NCBI GenBank assembly: GCA_902800945.1 | Contig: CADCFX010000013.1 | Coordinates: 1-37,030, forward strand | Direction of reading: 5' to 3' | Origin: an uncultured Erysipelotrichaceae bacterium | GTDB lineage: Bacteria > Bacillota_I > Bacilli_A > RF39 > UBA660 | DNA: 37,030 nucleotides | In this document: piece after piece, positions 24,901 through 33,791 of the stretch | How positions within the stretch are numbered: the first letter of the stretch is position 1 | Layout: each line of letters begins with the position of its first letter | Program-made: the position numbers and the translations under genes | Notes under the pieces: generated by a model | Databases searched by the model: none | Told to the model about the DNA's origin: nothing | What the model saw: the letters and a program-made list of their open reading frames with translations, nothing else

Positions 24901-25596
24901 ATGGATGACTTGAAGGCTGAGATGAAAGAAGCTGGAATGGATCCAGATGGTAAAACTATACTTTACAACGGGCGTACTGGAGAGCCTTTTGAGAATAGAG
25001 TTTCTGTTGGTGTTATGTATATGATTAAATTACACCACATGGTTGATGATAAATTACATGCTCGTTCTACTGGACCTTACTCACTAGTTACACAACAACC
25101 ACTTGGTGGTAAAGCTCAATTTGGTGGACAAAGATTTGGAGAAATGGAAGTTTGGGCATTATATGCTTATGGTGCTGCTCACGTACTTCAAGAAATCTTA
25201 ACAGTTAAATCAGATGATGTCGTAGGACGTGTTAAAGTATTCGAGGCTTTAGTAAAGGGAAAAGTTGTTAATCAAGCTGGTATTCCAGAAAGCTTTAGAG
25301 TATTATTAAAAGAATTCCAAGCACTAGGCCTTGATATACAAATTCAAAATCAAGAAGATGAATTTGTTGACATTCAAGATTTAGAACGCGACGATGAAGA
25401 AGATGAACCAATTACTGTTGATCGTCTTGACGCCGCAGGAAATGTTATAAAAGAAGAAAAAGATGAACCACTTCCTGAACCAGAAGACGTTGAAGGCTAC
25501 GAAGAAATAGAGGAAGAAGACGAATTTGAAGGAGAATCTCTCGATGATTTAGAATATCCAGGGGAAGATATAGAAGAGGATGGTGATTTACTATGA
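21961..25596 (+). CDS. rpoB: RNA polymerase beta subunit
   Basis: Full-length beta subunit, 1211 residues, from ATG 21961 behind GGGGTGAAAG. It opens [13 protein letters not shown] and carries the canonical blocks [29 protein letters not shown], the fork and rifamycin region (about 458-490), [17 protein letters not shown], the [13 protein letters not shown] loop and the C-terminal [25 protein letters not shown]. In the rifamycin region the positions matching E. coli Gln513, Asn518 and His526 are Lys464, Ile469 and Asp477. The last ~85 residues form a long acidic tail ([19 protein letters not shown]) beyond the conserved end. The stop overlaps the rpoC start by 4 bases (ATGA), coupling the two subunits. 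Confidence 0.98.
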   Translation: MAYKVEKFGDHRERRSFSKIKNTFALTDLLEIQKKSYQRFLEVGIKETFEDLFPIESFTGNISLELGDYYFEEPRYTVKEAKERMVNYAAPLKVQARVFINERGEVREQEIFLGDFPMMTEAGTFIINGAERVIVSQLVRSPSVYFKKEIDKNGRKIISGEMIPNKGTWLEYELDARDIFYVRIDRTRKVVITAFLRALGLSSNEEILSVFGEDPYLINTLEKDSTKNTDEALIEIYEKLRPGEPATLDSAKNQLITRFFDRFRYDLQKVGRYKFNKKLNVLDRLLGQKIAQDIKDEKGKVVVSNGTVITKEILDNIRPLFAAGYGVKEVTINEELDEYNKVQEVLVYDKNDETIIHKIIGNDQTIDSRRLTISDIYASVSYYLNLQYGIGKDDEIDFLGNRRVRQVGELIQTQFRVGMARMERVIRERMTTQELENVTPKTLINIRPVTACLKEFFGSSQLSKFMDQINPIAELTDKRRLSCLGPGGLSRERAGMEVRDVNPSHYGRICPIESPEGQNIGLITSLASYAKINEYGFIMTPYRKVVNAKLTDEIEYLTADEEADYYISQATLELNKDNTIKDEKVIARLNGETVMVSKDQINFVDVAPNQIVSITTSCIPFLEHDDATRALMGANMQRQAVPLLTTEAPIVGTGMEYIAARDSGSTIVCKADGVVEYADGLKIVVKNAKGKDTYHLANFERSNDASNINHHPIVKNGDKVHVGEIIADGPSTDKGELALGKNMVIAFMTCNGYNYEDAVVLNERLVKEDVYTSLHIEHYDIDCRDTKLGPEEITRDIPNVGEDARKNLDANGIIRIGTEVKDGDILVGKVTPKGVQELTSEEKLLHAIFGEKTREVRDTSLRVDHGAGGIIHDVKIYTKENSDELPAGVSKVIRVYIIQKRKIQVGDKMSGRHGNKGVISLILPEEDMPYLPDGRPVDIVLNPQGVPSRMNIGQILELHLGMAGKKLGVHYATPVFDGATMDDLKAEMKEAGMDPDGKTILYNGRTGEPFENRVSVGVMYMIKLHHMVDDKLHARSTGPYSLVTQQPLGGKAQFGGQRFGEMEVWALYAYGAAHVLQEILTVKSDDVVGRVKVFEALVKGKVVNQAGIPESFRVLLKEFQALGLDIQIQNQEDEFVDIQDLERDDEEDEPITVDRLDAAGNVIKEEKDEPLPEPEDVEGYEEIEEEDEFEGESLDDLEYPGEDIEEDGDLL

Positions 25597-28500
25597 TAGA
25601 TGCTAGTAGCTTCAAAGGTATCAAGATTGGTATTGCCTCTCCTGAAAAAATAAGAAGTTGGTCTTATGGAGAAATAAAAAAACCAGAGACTATAAATTAT
25701 CGTACATTAAAACCAGAGCGTGATGGTCTATTCTGTGAAAAGATTTTTGGGCCAAGCAAGGATTATGAATGCTCTTGTGGAAAGTACAAAAGATTAAGAT
25801 ATAAAAATGTAGTTTGTGATAGATGTGGAGTAGAAGTAACTAGTTCAAAAGTAAGACGTGAACGTATGGGACACATTGAACTAGCTTCTCCATGTTCACA
25901 TATTTGGTTCTTTAAAGGAGTTCCATCAAAGATGGGCTTAGTACTAGATATGTCACCACGTGATTTAGAAGAAGTATTATACTTTGTTAGTTATGTAGTA
26001 ATAGATCCAGGTAAAGCTCCTTTAGAGAAAAAACAAACTCTTTCTGATCGTGAATATCGTGCTTATTATGAAAAATATGGTAACAATTTCAAAGTTGGAA
26101 TGGGTGCTGAAGCAATTAGAGAGTTATTGCAAGAAGTAGATGTTCATAAAGAGGTAGAAGATTTAAGGAAAGAATTAGAAACTACAACCGGCCAAAAACG
26201 TGTTCGTTTAGTAAAACGTCTAGACTGTTTAGTTGCTTTCGATGAATCAGGAAACAAACCTGAATGGATGGTGCTAGAAGCTCTTCCAGTTATTCCGCCA
26301 GATTTACGTCCAATGATTCAATTAGATGGTGGCCGTTTTGCTACATCTGATTTAAATGATTTATATAGAAGAATTATTAATCGTAATAATCGTCTTAAAA
26401 AACTATTAGAATTAGGCGCTCCAACAATAATTGTTCAAAATGAAAAACGTATGCTTCAAGAGGCAGTAGATTCATTATTTGACAATGGTCGTAGAGGCAG
26501 AAGTATTACTGCTGCTGGAAACCGTCCACTAAAGAGTTTATCTTCAATGCTAAAAGGTAAACAAGGACGCTTCCGTCAAAACTTACTTGGGAAACGTGTT
26601 GACTACTCAGGTCGTTCAGTTATCTGTGTTGGACCAAATTTAAAGATGTATCAATGTGGTATTCCAAAAGAAATGGCTTTAGAGCTATTTAAACCTCATG
26701 TAATACATGGTTTGGTAGAACGCGGTTTAGCTCATAATATTAAAGGAGCTAAAAAGTTAATTGAACAAAGAGATGAATGCGTTTGGGATGTAGTGGAGGA
26801 TGCAATTACGGAACATCCAGTAATGCTTAACCGTGCTCCAACTCTTCATAGACTTGGTATTCAAGCCTTTGAACCAATATTGGTTGGTGGAAAAGCAATA
26901 AGACTTCATCCATTAGTATGTACAGGATTTAATGCTGACTTCGACGGAGATCAGATGGCTGTACACGTACCTTTATCTGAAGAAGCAAAAGCCGAAGCTC
27001 GTTTATTAATGTTAGGTGCTCAAAACATTCTTGACCCTAAGAGTGGAAAACCTATTGTTACACCTTCCCAGGATATGGTATTAGGTAACTACTATCTATC
27101 TATCGAAGAACCTGGAGAAGAGAATGAAGGAAAAGCCTATAAGAATGCTAATGAAGCAATTATGGCCTATGAAAGACATGAAATAACACTTCATACAAGA
27201 ATTGTTGTTCCAGTAAATTCTTTTAAATATAAAATATTTACAGATGATCAAAAAGATAAATATTTAGTAACTACTGCTGGTAAGTTAATATTTAATGAAG
27301 TATTACCTGATTCATTTCAATATATAAATGAAGCAAGTAAAGACAACATAGAAAATTTAACTCCAAGCAAATTCTTCTTGCCAATTGGTGTTAATATCAA
27401 AGAAGAAATCGCTAAAATGCCACCAGTAGATCCATTTAGAAAAAAAGATTTACAACAAATAATTGCTCAAATCTTTAAGCGTAAGAAAACAACTGAAACA
27501 TCAATTGTTCTTGATAAGATTAAAGATTTAGGATTTAAGTACTCAACTGTAGCTGGTATAACAGTATCTGCTTTTGATATAGTTGAAGCCAAAGACAAAG
27601 ATGAAAAAATCGCTGCAGGTCAGGAAAAAGTTGATAAAATCAACAAACAGTTCCAAAGAGGTTTAATAACTGAAGAAGAAAGATATCAAAATGTTATTCA
27701 AGTTTGGAACAACACTAAAGACGAAGTTGAAAGCGAGTTAAAACAAATATCTGATGGTGACCACAAGAACCCAATATTCATGATGATGAACTCTGGTGCT
27801 CGTGGTAATGCTGGTAACTTTACTCAGCTTGCTGGTATGCGTGGTTGTATGGCTAAGCCTAATGGTCAACCAGTAGAAATACCTATTAAGTCAAACTTCA
27901 TTCAAGGCTTGAACGTTTCTGAATTCTTCTTAAGTACACATGGTGCTCGTAAAGGTTCTGCCGATACTGCATTACGTACCGCTGACTCAGGATATATGAC
28001 TCGTCGTTTAGTAGACGTTGCTCAAGACATAATAATCAAAGAAGAAGATTGTGGAGCTATTTCTGGTATTGAAGTAAGTGACTTCATCGATGAAAAGATT
28101 GGTACTGTAATAGAATCTTTAGAAGATCGTATCATTGGTAGATATACTGCTACAAAAGTTATCAACCCAGAAACAAAAGATCTAATAATTGATAAAAACG
28201 AAATGATAAATGAATCAATTGCTAAGAAAATTGTTAAAGCTGGTATTAAAAAAGTTGAAATACGTAGTGCTTTAACTTGTAAGAGTCAATTTGGTTTATG
28301 CCAAAAATGTTATGGCCGTAACTTAGCAACTGGTAACTTAGCTGAAACCGGAGAAGCTGTTGGTGTCATGGCTGCTCAATCAATTGGTGAGCCAGGTACA
28401 CAGTTAACAATGCGTACCTTCCACTCAGGTGGTGTTGCTCATGGTGGAGATGCCGATATCACTCAAGGTCTTCCACGTGTTGAAGAGTTGTTTGAGGCAC

Positions 28501-29294
28501 GTACTCCAAAAGCTAAAGCTACAATATCTGAGATAACAGGTAAAGTAGTAAGTATTGAAGCAATTAATGAAAAACATAAAATCGTTGTTAAAAATGATGT
28601 TGAAGAAAGAGAACATACAACACTTTATAACTCTAAAGTTAGAGTAGAGGTAGGACAAGACGTTGTAGCAGGTGAACAACTTACTGAAGGATCTGTAAGT
28701 CCAAAAGAATTACTTGCTGTAACTGATCCAATAACTGCTGAAAGTTATATACTAAAAGAGATTCAAAAAGTATATAAGTCTCAGGGTGTTGATATTTCTG
28801 ATAAACATATCGAAGTAATAGTTCGTCGTATGATTTCTAAGATGAAAATAGTAGATGGTGGAGATACAGGACTAGTTGAAGGCCTATCAGTATCTATTCA
28901 CGATTTCAACGCTGCTAATAAACCAGTAATCCTAGCCGGAGGAAAACCTGCTGTAGGTCGTCCAGTTATGTTAGGTATTACTAAGTCTTCACTTGAAACC
29001 GACTCATGGTTATCAGCCGCATCATTCCAAGAAACTACAAGAGTTCTAACAGATGCTTCTATAAAAGGTAAAGTAGATGAATTACGTGGTTTAAAAGAGA
29101 ATGTTGTAATTGGTAAACTAATTCCAGCTGGTACAGGGGCCCCTCAATATCGTAATATTGAAATGGTACTTGAAAAAGAGTTTATGGACGATGAACCAAG
29201 TGAACTATTAGAAGAGCAACTTATTGATGATAACGAAGAAATGGAAGACTCTGAAAGTACAACAGTTTTGCCAAACTTCAGTTTAACAGAATAG
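25593..29294 (+). CDS. rpoC: RNA polymerase beta' subunit
   Basis: Full-length beta' subunit, 1233 residues, starting inside the last codons of rpoB. The N-terminal zinc site is [20 protein letters not shown]. The active-site loop [15 protein letters not shown], with three Asp residues binding the catalytic magnesium, lies near residue 450. The bridge-helix/trigger-loop region includes [37 protein letters not shown]. The second zinc site uses Cys residues around CGAISG and [19 protein letters not shown], followed by [25 protein letters not shown]. It ends in a short acidic tail and an intrinsic terminator. No ribosomal protein genes follow, unlike the rpsL-rpsG order after rpoC in many Firmicutes. 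Confidence 0.98.
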   Translation: MIDASSFKGIKIGIASPEKIRSWSYGEIKKPETINYRTLKPERDGLFCEKIFGPSKDYECSCGKYKRLRYKNVVCDRCGVEVTSSKVRRERMGHIELASPCSHIWFFKGVPSKMGLVLDMSPRDLEEVLYFVSYVVIDPGKAPLEKKQTLSDREYRAYYEKYGNNFKVGMGAEAIRELLQEVDVHKEVEDLRKELETTTGQKRVRLVKRLDCLVAFDESGNKPEWMVLEALPVIPPDLRPMIQLDGGRFATSDLNDLYRRIINRNNRLKKLLELGAPTIIVQNEKRMLQEAVDSLFDNGRRGRSITAAGNRPLKSLSSMLKGKQGRFRQNLLGKRVDYSGRSVICVGPNLKMYQCGIPKEMALELFKPHVIHGLVERGLAHNIKGAKKLIEQRDECVWDVVEDAITEHPVMLNRAPTLHRLGIQAFEPILVGGKAIRLHPLVCTGFNADFDGDQMAVHVPLSEEAKAEARLLMLGAQNILDPKSGKPIVTPSQDMVLGNYYLSIEEPGEENEGKAYKNANEAIMAYERHEITLHTRIVVPVNSFKYKIFTDDQKDKYLVTTAGKLIFNEVLPDSFQYINEASKDNIENLTPSKFFLPIGVNIKEEIAKMPPVDPFRKKDLQQIIAQIFKRKKTTETSIVLDKIKDLGFKYSTVAGITVSAFDIVEAKDKDEKIAAGQEKVDKINKQFQRGLITEEERYQNVIQVWNNTKDEVESELKQISDGDHKNPIFMMMNSGARGNAGNFTQLAGMRGCMAKPNGQPVEIPIKSNFIQGLNVSEFFLSTHGARKGSADTALRTADSGYMTRRLVDVAQDIIIKEEDCGAISGIEVSDFIDEKIGTVIESLEDRIIGRYTATKVINPETKDLIIDKNEMINESIAKKIVKAGIKKVEIRSALTCKSQFGLCQKCYGRNLATGNLAETGEAVGVMAAQSIGEPGTQLTMRTFHSGGVAHGGDADITQGLPRVEELFEARTPKAKATISEITGKVVSIEAINEKHKIVVKNDVEEREHTTLYNSKVRVEVGQDVVAGEQLTEGSVSPKELLAVTDPITAESYILKEIQKVYKSQGVDISDKHIEVIVRRMISKMKIVDGGDTGLVEGLSVSIHDFNAANKPVILAGGKPAVGRPVMLGITKSSLETDSWLSAASFQETTRVLTDASIKGKVDELRGLKENVVIGKLIPAGTGAPQYRNIEMVLEKEFMDDEPSELLEEQLIDDNEEMEDSESTTVLPNFSLTE

Positions 29295-29302
29295 AAATAA
29301 TT

Positions 29303-29333
29303 AAAAAGTCGATACAATAGTATCGATTTTTTT
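29303..29333 (+). terminator. Intrinsic terminator after rpoC
   Basis: TCGATAC-AATA-GTATCGA stem, extended by A/T pairs, followed by seven T. Confidence 0.92.
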
Positions 29334-29402
29334 AATTTGCCAAGGCTTTTTAAAAAAAAATAAAGATTATACTGCATTATTACTATTTTTTTTATAAAAA
29401 AC

Positions 29403-29431
29403 TTGCATCGGCTCGAATTATATGGTATGAT
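29403..29431 (+). promoter_or_regulatory. tRNA-Ala promoter
   Basis: TTGCAT (29403-29408), a 17-base spacer and TATGAT (29426-29431), 13 bases before the mature tRNA. Confidence 0.75.
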
Positions 29432-29443
29432 TAATTCGTTCCT

Positions 29444-29520
29444 GGGGGATTAGCTCAGCTGGCTAGAGCATCTGCCCTGCACGCAGAGGGTCGCGGGTTC
29501 GAATCCCACATCCTCCACCA
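29444..29520 (+). tRNA. tRNA-Ala (anticodon TGC)
   Basis: A 77-base cloverleaf with encoded CCA. The acceptor stem is GGGGGAT/ATCCTCC with one G-T pair; the D stem is GCTC/GAGC. The anticodon stem TCTGC/GCAGA encloses loop CCTGCAC with anticodon TGC at 29478-29480. The T stem is GCGGG/CCCAC with loop TTCGAAT. Two oddities: position 33 is C (29477) rather than the near-universal T, and the T stem has a C-A mismatch (29494/29508). Own promoter and terminator. Confidence 0.95.
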
Positions 29521-29530
29521 GAATGAAAAT

Positions 29531-29558
29531 AACTCGAATTATTATAATTCGAGTTTTT
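29531..29558 (+). terminator. Intrinsic terminator after tRNA-Ala
   Basis: AACTCGAATTA-TTA-TAATTCGAGTT, an 11-base perfect stem followed by T residues. Bases 29559-29725 hold no gene; a short start-less frame (around DPKYMSESDKELLLF, 29610-29690) may be chance. Confidence 0.92.
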
Positions 29559-29725
29559 ATTTTATATGGAAAATTCAGCGAGAATTCAACTTATAGAATT
29601 ATAGACCCGAAGTATATGAGTGAAAGTGACAAAGAACTATTATTGTTTATAGAGTGCCTAAAAAAACTATTCAATAAGCTCTCCTTATAATGTATAATAA
29701 GCATAACGTTTTAAAGGAGAAAAAT

Positions 29726-30541
29726 ATGTTGAGGATGAGTGATTTGTCTTATAGACAAAAAATGAAGAAGTATTATCGAACTAGTGATATGTTAAATTTA
29801 CTATTTTTCTTTCCCGATATAAGTCCGATTAAAGATATAGTTTTAGTTGAAAGCGAAGATGATTATAATCAAGATAAGGCATATTTCGATAGCTTTGATC
29901 AAAATAGAGTAGATACAATAAAAGGAAGAAAACCAATTCTAGGAATAGAGAACGCTGGTATGAGCGATGGTTTTTATAAGACGTTAATTAAAGTGAAAGA
30001 AAAAGATCCACTCGGAGTGTTAGTCTTGTTTAATATAAATAGTTCTCCATCACAACGCTATGAAAGATTTGCTGGTATATCTGTTGCTGTCTCTCTGGGG
30101 GAAAGCGTAATAATAGAAGCTGTTTCAAAAGGGTTTGATGGTAGAGAGGTATCAAAAAGCATTTGCACTCATGAAAGATATTACATTCCTTGGTTTGCGT
30201 TAAGAGGAATAAGTATAGATAACTTTAAAGATTATAGAACATACTTAATAAATGATAAAGATTATCAATCTACCCGAAAAGAAAGAATAGAGTTTTTAAA
30301 ATCTATTGGCTTGAATGAAAAAGAATTCAGTAGTTTTATTCCTAAAACATATCAAGAAATCCCTGATTTTGTCTGGAAAAGTGTAATAAAAGAAATACTT
30401 AAAAAGCTCGAAAAGAACGAAGACATATTATCTAGTTACAATATAACTAATTTTGCAATATCTGGCCATACAGAAGGAAAAGCATTCGCCCCATGGGGCA
30501 TGTTTGATAAAAGCAGATATGTTTTATCACAGAAAGAGTAA
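29726..30541 (+). CDS. Unrecognised protein, 271 residues
   Basis: I do not recognise the family. The start is ATG 29726 behind AAAGGAGAA; the in-frame ATG at 29690 lacks a ribosome site. The protein is soluble with no signal or membrane helix. A central beta-rich part contains GRKPILGIENAGMSDGFYKT, LGVLVLFNINSSPSQRYERFAG and ISVAVSLGESVIIEAVSKGFDG; a helical C-terminal part follows (ERIEFLKSIGLNEKEF, SVIKEILKKLEKNEDIL). It lies 12 bases before the DUF2000 gene, which has its own GGAG site, so the two are probably co-transcribed. No catalytic signature stands out. Confidence 0.6.
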   Translation: MLRMSDLSYRQKMKKYYRTSDMLNLLFFFPDISPIKDIVLVESEDDYNQDKAYFDSFDQNRVDTIKGRKPILGIENAGMSDGFYKTLIKVKEKDPLGVLVLFNINSSPSQRYERFAGISVAVSLGESVIIEAVSKGFDGREVSKSICTHERYYIPWFALRGISIDNFKDYRTYLINDKDYQSTRKERIEFLKSIGLNEKEFSSFIPKTYQEIPDFVWKSVIKEILKKLEKNEDILSSYNITNFAISGHTEGKAFAPWGMFDKSRYVLSQKE

Positions 30542-30553
30542 AGGAGATTTATA

Positions 30554-30979
30554 ATGAAATATGAAAACAGAAAGATAGTTGGTATTATTTCAACAAATGT
30601 AGATGCTACCACTGCCCTAAACGTAATTGGACATTTAGCAATAGCAATTGGTAAGTATTCAGACGAAGAGATAATGGGTAAAAAAATCATAACTGACAAA
30701 TCTAACATAAACCATTTGGGAATAAGTAAGTTTCCCTTTATAGTTACTAAAGTAAAACCAAGCAAACTAAGAGCTGCAATCGATAAAGCCAAAGAAAATC
30801 CTTGCCTTTTAGTAGCAGACTATCCAAAAGATATGCTTGATACGAGAACAGATGAGGAATTAGTAGAATCTATTAACAATAAAGAAAATGCTGAATTAGA
30901 ATATTTGGGAGCTATAATCTACGGAGATACAGATGATGTAAATGAAATTACTGGTAGATTCCAGTTATGGAAATTATGA
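30554..30979 (+). CDS. DUF2000 family protein
   Basis: A 141-residue protein with the DUF2000 layout: KIVGIISTNVDATTALNVIGHLAIAIGKY at the N-terminus (usual pattern: strand, short loop, then a helix of the N-x-x-x-H-L-A type), the middle KKIITDKSNINHLGISKFPFIVTKVKPSKLRAAI, and GAIIYGDTDDVNEITGRFQLWKL at the end. Solved DUF2000 structures have a peptidyl-tRNA-hydrolase-like fold, but no activity is established to my knowledge. It is probably in one transcript with the gene before it. The next gene has its own promoter. Confidence 0.72.
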   Translation: MKYENRKIVGIISTNVDATTALNVIGHLAIAIGKYSDEEIMGKKIITDKSNINHLGISKFPFIVTKVKPSKLRAAIDKAKENPCLLVADYPKDMLDTRTDEELVESINNKENAELEYLGAIIYGDTDDVNEITGRFQLWKL

Positions 30980-30989
30980 CAACAAGTTA

Positions 30990-31017
30990 TTGAAGAAAAA
31001 CAAAAATATGATAAAAT
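30990..31017 (+). promoter_or_regulatory. Promoter for the 31042 gene
   Basis: TTGAAG (30990-30995), a 16-base spacer and TAAAAT (31012-31017), then AGGGGGAAA before the start codon. Confidence 0.65.
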
Positions 31018-31041
31018 AAAAAATCAACTAGGGGGAAAACT

Positions 31042-32115
31042 ATGAAAAAAATAGAATTTAACACGGTTTTAAATGTTACAAAATTGTACAATCCCTTATC
31101 TTTAATACAAGATGAAAATGGAAGTGCAGAAAAGGTTCATTATTGGGCAAAGCATAGTATAACAATGTGTTTTTCTACAAGTGGTTATGCTATTATCAAC
31201 GGAGAAATTCCACAAAAAATAGTTGAGGAGTTGTCAAAAGAAGAACAAACTGATAAAGTTGGTATTATCTTTAATGGAAACGTATTAAAAAACCAAGAAC
31301 ATAGTACATATGGCTGTCATATTTATACTAAAGAAGGATTAATAGCTTTCATTTACCTTATGAAAGCTTATGGGATTAATCAACCTATTTTATCAATTAG
31401 CGAGTCGAATAATTACAAAAGTCTATTAAGAAAGGTAAACGCTGAACTATTAAAAGAGATTAATCCAACCATATCTCACGAAGATTGGCTGAAAAGAATG
31501 CTGAGGGGTGGCATCGACTCCAGAAAGGCTACAGATAGACCGGCATTAAAATTATTAAGAGCCTATGTCGAAGAGTTTGACGGCTTGGTTCTTCCCTTTG
31601 CAAATAAAAAATATAGTATAGAAGCAGCGCCCATTATTATGGAAGAAAAATATGGCGACGCTATATTAAGTATAGATTCTCTTGGCCTCAAAAATAAAGA
31701 TGGTATCCCAAATTGTTATATGACCATTCAATCAAGCGATAGCGCATGTATGTCTTATGCTAGAGATGAAGAAAGCATTCGAACAGAATTTGAGATTTTG
31801 TTCGATGTAGGCGCCGGAAGCGAAATATTATGGCATCGCTCCTATATTACTACTATAGAAAAGAATAGGGTTGAGGAAGTATTTGGTATTACCCGTTTTT
31901 TACCTGATGGTAGTCACTCTGATACAATCATCAATATGAGCGAAGGATCTTTCATCATCTTCGCTAATAATTCGTGTAAAAGAAGAATTGCAACAGATAC
32001 AGACTATATAGCATTTTGTAATGCAATTGATGAAGCCAACAAGGAAATGCTTCGATTATTAAATGTGCAAGAGTCAAGTCAACTATCGCTGAGACGGCCC
32101 AAGAGTACTAAATAA
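31042..32115 (+). CDS. Unrecognised protein, 357 residues
   Basis: I do not recognise the family. It is a soluble protein with no signal or membrane helix. Visible blocks are KVGIIFNGNVLKNQEHSTYGCHIYTKEGLIAFIYLM (alpha/beta, near 80-125), ISHEDWLKRMLRGGIDSRKATDRPALKLLRAYVEEFDG (helical, basic, near 155-195), FEILFDVGAGSEILWHRSYITTIEKNRVEEVFGITRFLPDGSHSD (near 250-295) and FIIFANNSCKRRIATDTDY. Conserved-looking Cys and His residues are scattered without a metal-binding spacing. It has its own promoter and lies directly before the His-leader promoter, which begins at the base after its stop codon. Whether it works with the downstream operon is unknown. Confidence 0.55.
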   Translation: MKKIEFNTVLNVTKLYNPLSLIQDENGSAEKVHYWAKHSITMCFSTSGYAIINGEIPQKIVEELSKEEQTDKVGIIFNGNVLKNQEHSTYGCHIYTKEGLIAFIYLMKAYGINQPILSISESNNYKSLLRKVNAELLKEINPTISHEDWLKRMLRGGIDSRKATDRPALKLLRAYVEEFDGLVLPFANKKYSIEAAPIIMEEKYGDAILSIDSLGLKNKDGIPNCYMTIQSSDSACMSYARDEESIRTEFEILFDVGAGSEILWHRSYITTIEKNRVEEVFGITRFLPDGSHSDTIINMSEGSFIIFANNSCKRRIATDTDYIAFCNAIDEANKEMLRLLNVQESSQLSLRRPKSTK

Positions 32116-32144
32116 TTGCTTTATCTAAAATCATGTGCTATACT
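32116..32144 (+). promoter_or_regulatory. Promoter of the His-leader operon
   Basis: TTGCTT (32116-32121), a 17-base spacer and TATACT (32139-32144) with TG one base upstream (extended -10). The -35 starts directly after the stop codon of the preceding gene. Confidence 0.8.
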
Positions 32145-32170
32145 TTAGGCAATTGAAAGGAAAGATTATT

Positions 32171-32236
32171 ATGTTAAAAAAATTTAGACAATTTATGCAT
32201 CATCATAATAGTCTGCACTTGTTAATACGACATTAA
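32171..32236 (+). CDS. His-rich leader peptide (21 codons, 5 His)
   Basis: ATG 32171 follows AAAGGAAAG with good spacing. Of 21 codons five are His: a CAT-CAT-CAT run at codons 10-12 (32198-32206), CAC at codon 16 and CAT as the last codon before TAA. This density is what is expected of a ribosome-stalling leader in amino-acid attenuation, as in enterobacterial hisL (His-rich but unrelated in sequence). It has no other recognisable feature and would have no function as a protein. Confidence 0.85.
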   Translation: MLKKFRQFMHHHNSLHLLIRH

Positions 32237-32328
32237 AATGTTGTAGGTACAAGTGCTATTTGTAGTGCTTGTATCTAGCTTATAAATAACTATTATGCTA
32301 TACAGGTACTACTGTATAGCATTTTTTT
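32215..32328 (+). promoter_or_regulatory. His-responsive transcription attenuator
   Basis: Four linked pairings are visible. A:B: GCACTTGT (32215-32222) with ACAAGTGC (32249-32256), with an 8-pair inner stem 32226-32233/32238-32245. B:D: 32248-32258 with 32263-32273, 11 pairs including two G-T. D:E antiterminator: GTAGTGCTTGTA (32262-32273) with TACAGGTACTAC (32301-32312), 12 pairs including two G-T. E:F terminator: 32295-32305 with 32312-32322, 11 perfect pairs and a T run. A ribosome stalled at the His run leaves A free, so A:B and D:E form and transcription continues. A ribosome reaching the stop codon covers A, so B:D and the terminator form. The pairings are read directly; the switching model is inference. 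Confidence 0.8.
32295..32328 (+). terminator. Attenuator terminator
   Basis: ATGCTATACAG-GTACTA-CTGTATAGCAT, 11 perfect pairs with a 6-base loop, then seven T. It lies between the leader ORF and the first structural gene, so it is conditional rather than an end-of-gene terminator. Confidence 0.93.
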
Positions 32329-32357
32329 ATTAAAAGAATTAGAAAAAGGAGATTATT

Positions 32358-33246
32358 ATGAAAAAAATTAATAAAGGTATCGTATTTAGTAACGATATAG
32401 AAATGATTTTAAATGGTCAAAATGCTTTTGACTATCAATACGAAGCAATACCAAGCCCAGGTTTTATATCTGGAATTAGAAAAGATTTTTGTGAGGAGGT
32501 AAATAAAATATTTAATGGTAATGTCACAATTATTCCAGAAGAGGCAATGCAAGAAGTTAATCGTTTTATAACCGGTGATTATCCCCATTGTAACACTAGA
32601 TAAAATATTTATTAAACCAGATGAACAAAACCTATACTTCTTAGATTGTACGAGGATAAATGAAGGGAATAGTATTATTGCTAGAATGAATGAACCATTG
32701 GCGAACCAAATAGATAGAATATCCAAAAGTATTAGCAATAAAGAAATAATACTAGCAGATGATGTAGTATTTTCAGGAAGAGTACTAAGTCAAATTATAA
32801 ACAGCTTTAAAAGAAGCGGGATTAGTGTAATTGGAATCATATCTTCTATATGTACAGAAGATTCCTATCTCTATTTTAATGAACAATTAAAATATGGACT
32901 TAAAACTAATTATTTAATGTCCAAACAAGTAATCGATCAAATATGCGAAAGAGATTTTTACTTTGGCATCGCGGGATCTGGTATTCTAATAGAAACGGAA
33001 ACGGGATATTATAAATCTCCATATTTTAAACCATATGGTAATCCCTGTGAAAGAGCTTCTATTCCAGAAGAATATGAGAAATCTTTCTCATTTGGCTGTT
33101 TGTATAGAAGCATATTACTTTGGGAAGAAATAGATCGACTAAAACAAAGAGAAACCCTAATAAGCGAACTACCAGAACAAATCATTAATACTTATGAAGA
33201 CAATGGTGTAGTAAGAGTGTTGAAAAAAGAGGTGGAGAAGCTATGA
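32358..33246 (+). pseudogene. Phosphoribosyltransferase-like gene split by a +1 frameshift
   Basis: Two frames together make one protein. The first (32358-32603, 81 codons) starts with ATG behind AAAAAGGAG. The second (open through 32575-33246) has no ribosome site of its own at its GTG. They join near CCCC (32583-32586); skipping one base gives a 295-residue protein. The second part has a type I phosphoribosyltransferase PRPP loop, KEIILADDVVFSGRVLSQII (usual form: hydrophobic strand, DD, small residues, T/S-G), and an IIARMNEPLA stretch. The substrate is unknown. The stop overlaps the next start (ATGA at 33243). The frameshift may be mutational, a sequencing error, or programmed at CCC-C. 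Confidence 0.7.
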
Positions 33247-33791
33247 CAAAGTTGCAAATAGGAATTATGGGCTCCGCCGCTGATTTAAAATATAGTAATG
33301 AAGCTCTATCTTTCGCCAAAAGATTAGGAAGACTAATAGCGGAATCTAACAACATCTTAGTTTATGGTGCTGAAAAGGATTATACTTCATTGTCTACAGA
33401 GGCAGCTAAGGTAGCTAGTAGTTATGGAGGAATTACAGTTGGTGTAGCCGGTGGTAAAAAAGGTATTATTTATGGCAATTATAAACCTACTATTTTAATA
33501 AATAGCGGATTAGAGGTAGGTGGAGGAAGAGAATTTACTCTCGTTTCCTCTTGCGACGTGATAATTGTCATTGCTGGAGGATCAGGAACATTAAATGAAA
33601 TATGTGTTGCATATCAAGCAGGAATACCAATAATTACAATAGATAGATTTAGTGGTTGGGCACGTAAGTTAACTAATAGATATCTTGATACTAGAAAAAG
33701 AATAAAATGTCTTAAAGCCTCTTCAGAAGAAGAAGCTTTGAAAATAGCAATTAAAGAAGGAGAAAAGAAATATGAAAATTCAAAATGTTAA
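33243..33791 (+). CDS. TIGR00725/LOG-like Rossmann protein (SLOG superfamily)
   Basis: A 182-residue protein of the LOG/YgdH-like group. It begins LQIGIMGSAAD, carries a VYGAEKDY segment, then GLEVGGGREFTLVSSCDVIIVIAGGSGTLNEICVAYQAG, where GGSGTxNE matches the PGGxGTxxE phosphate-binding motif (Ala in place of Pro). The Glu and Arg expected for phosphoribohydrolase chemistry are present in GGGREF and NEI. LOG enzymes release bases from nucleoside 5'-monophosphates, while other SLOG proteins are nucleotide sensors; which applies here is not known. The start overlaps the phosphoribosyltransferase stop and the end overlaps the HisRS-like start by 20 bases, so this is a tightly coupled operon. 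Confidence 0.82.
   Translation: MTKLQIGIMGSAADLKYSNEALSFAKRLGRLIAESNNILVYGAEKDYTSLSTEAAKVASSYGGITVGVAGGKKGIIYGNYKPTILINSGLEVGGGREFTLVSSCDVIIVIAGGSGTLNEICVAYQAGIPIITIDRFSGWARKLTNRYLDTRKRIKCLKASSEEEALKIAIKEGEKKYENSKC

Noticed and set aside
29412..29542. CTCGAATTAT on both sides of tRNA-Ala (29412-29421 and 29533-29542) as an attachment-site duplication
   Set aside because: The repeat is only 10 bases, one copy lies in the promoter spacer and the other in the terminator stem; no integrase or duplicated tRNA end is present.
30436..30792. 118-codon minus-strand hydrophobic frame
   Set aside because: Overlaps two supported plus-strand genes and lacks a start signal.
32116..32357. T-box riboswitch upstream of the HisRS operon
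   Set aside because: No T-box antiterminator sequence (TGGNACC-type) is seen; the His-rich ORF and overlapping hairpins explain the leader better.
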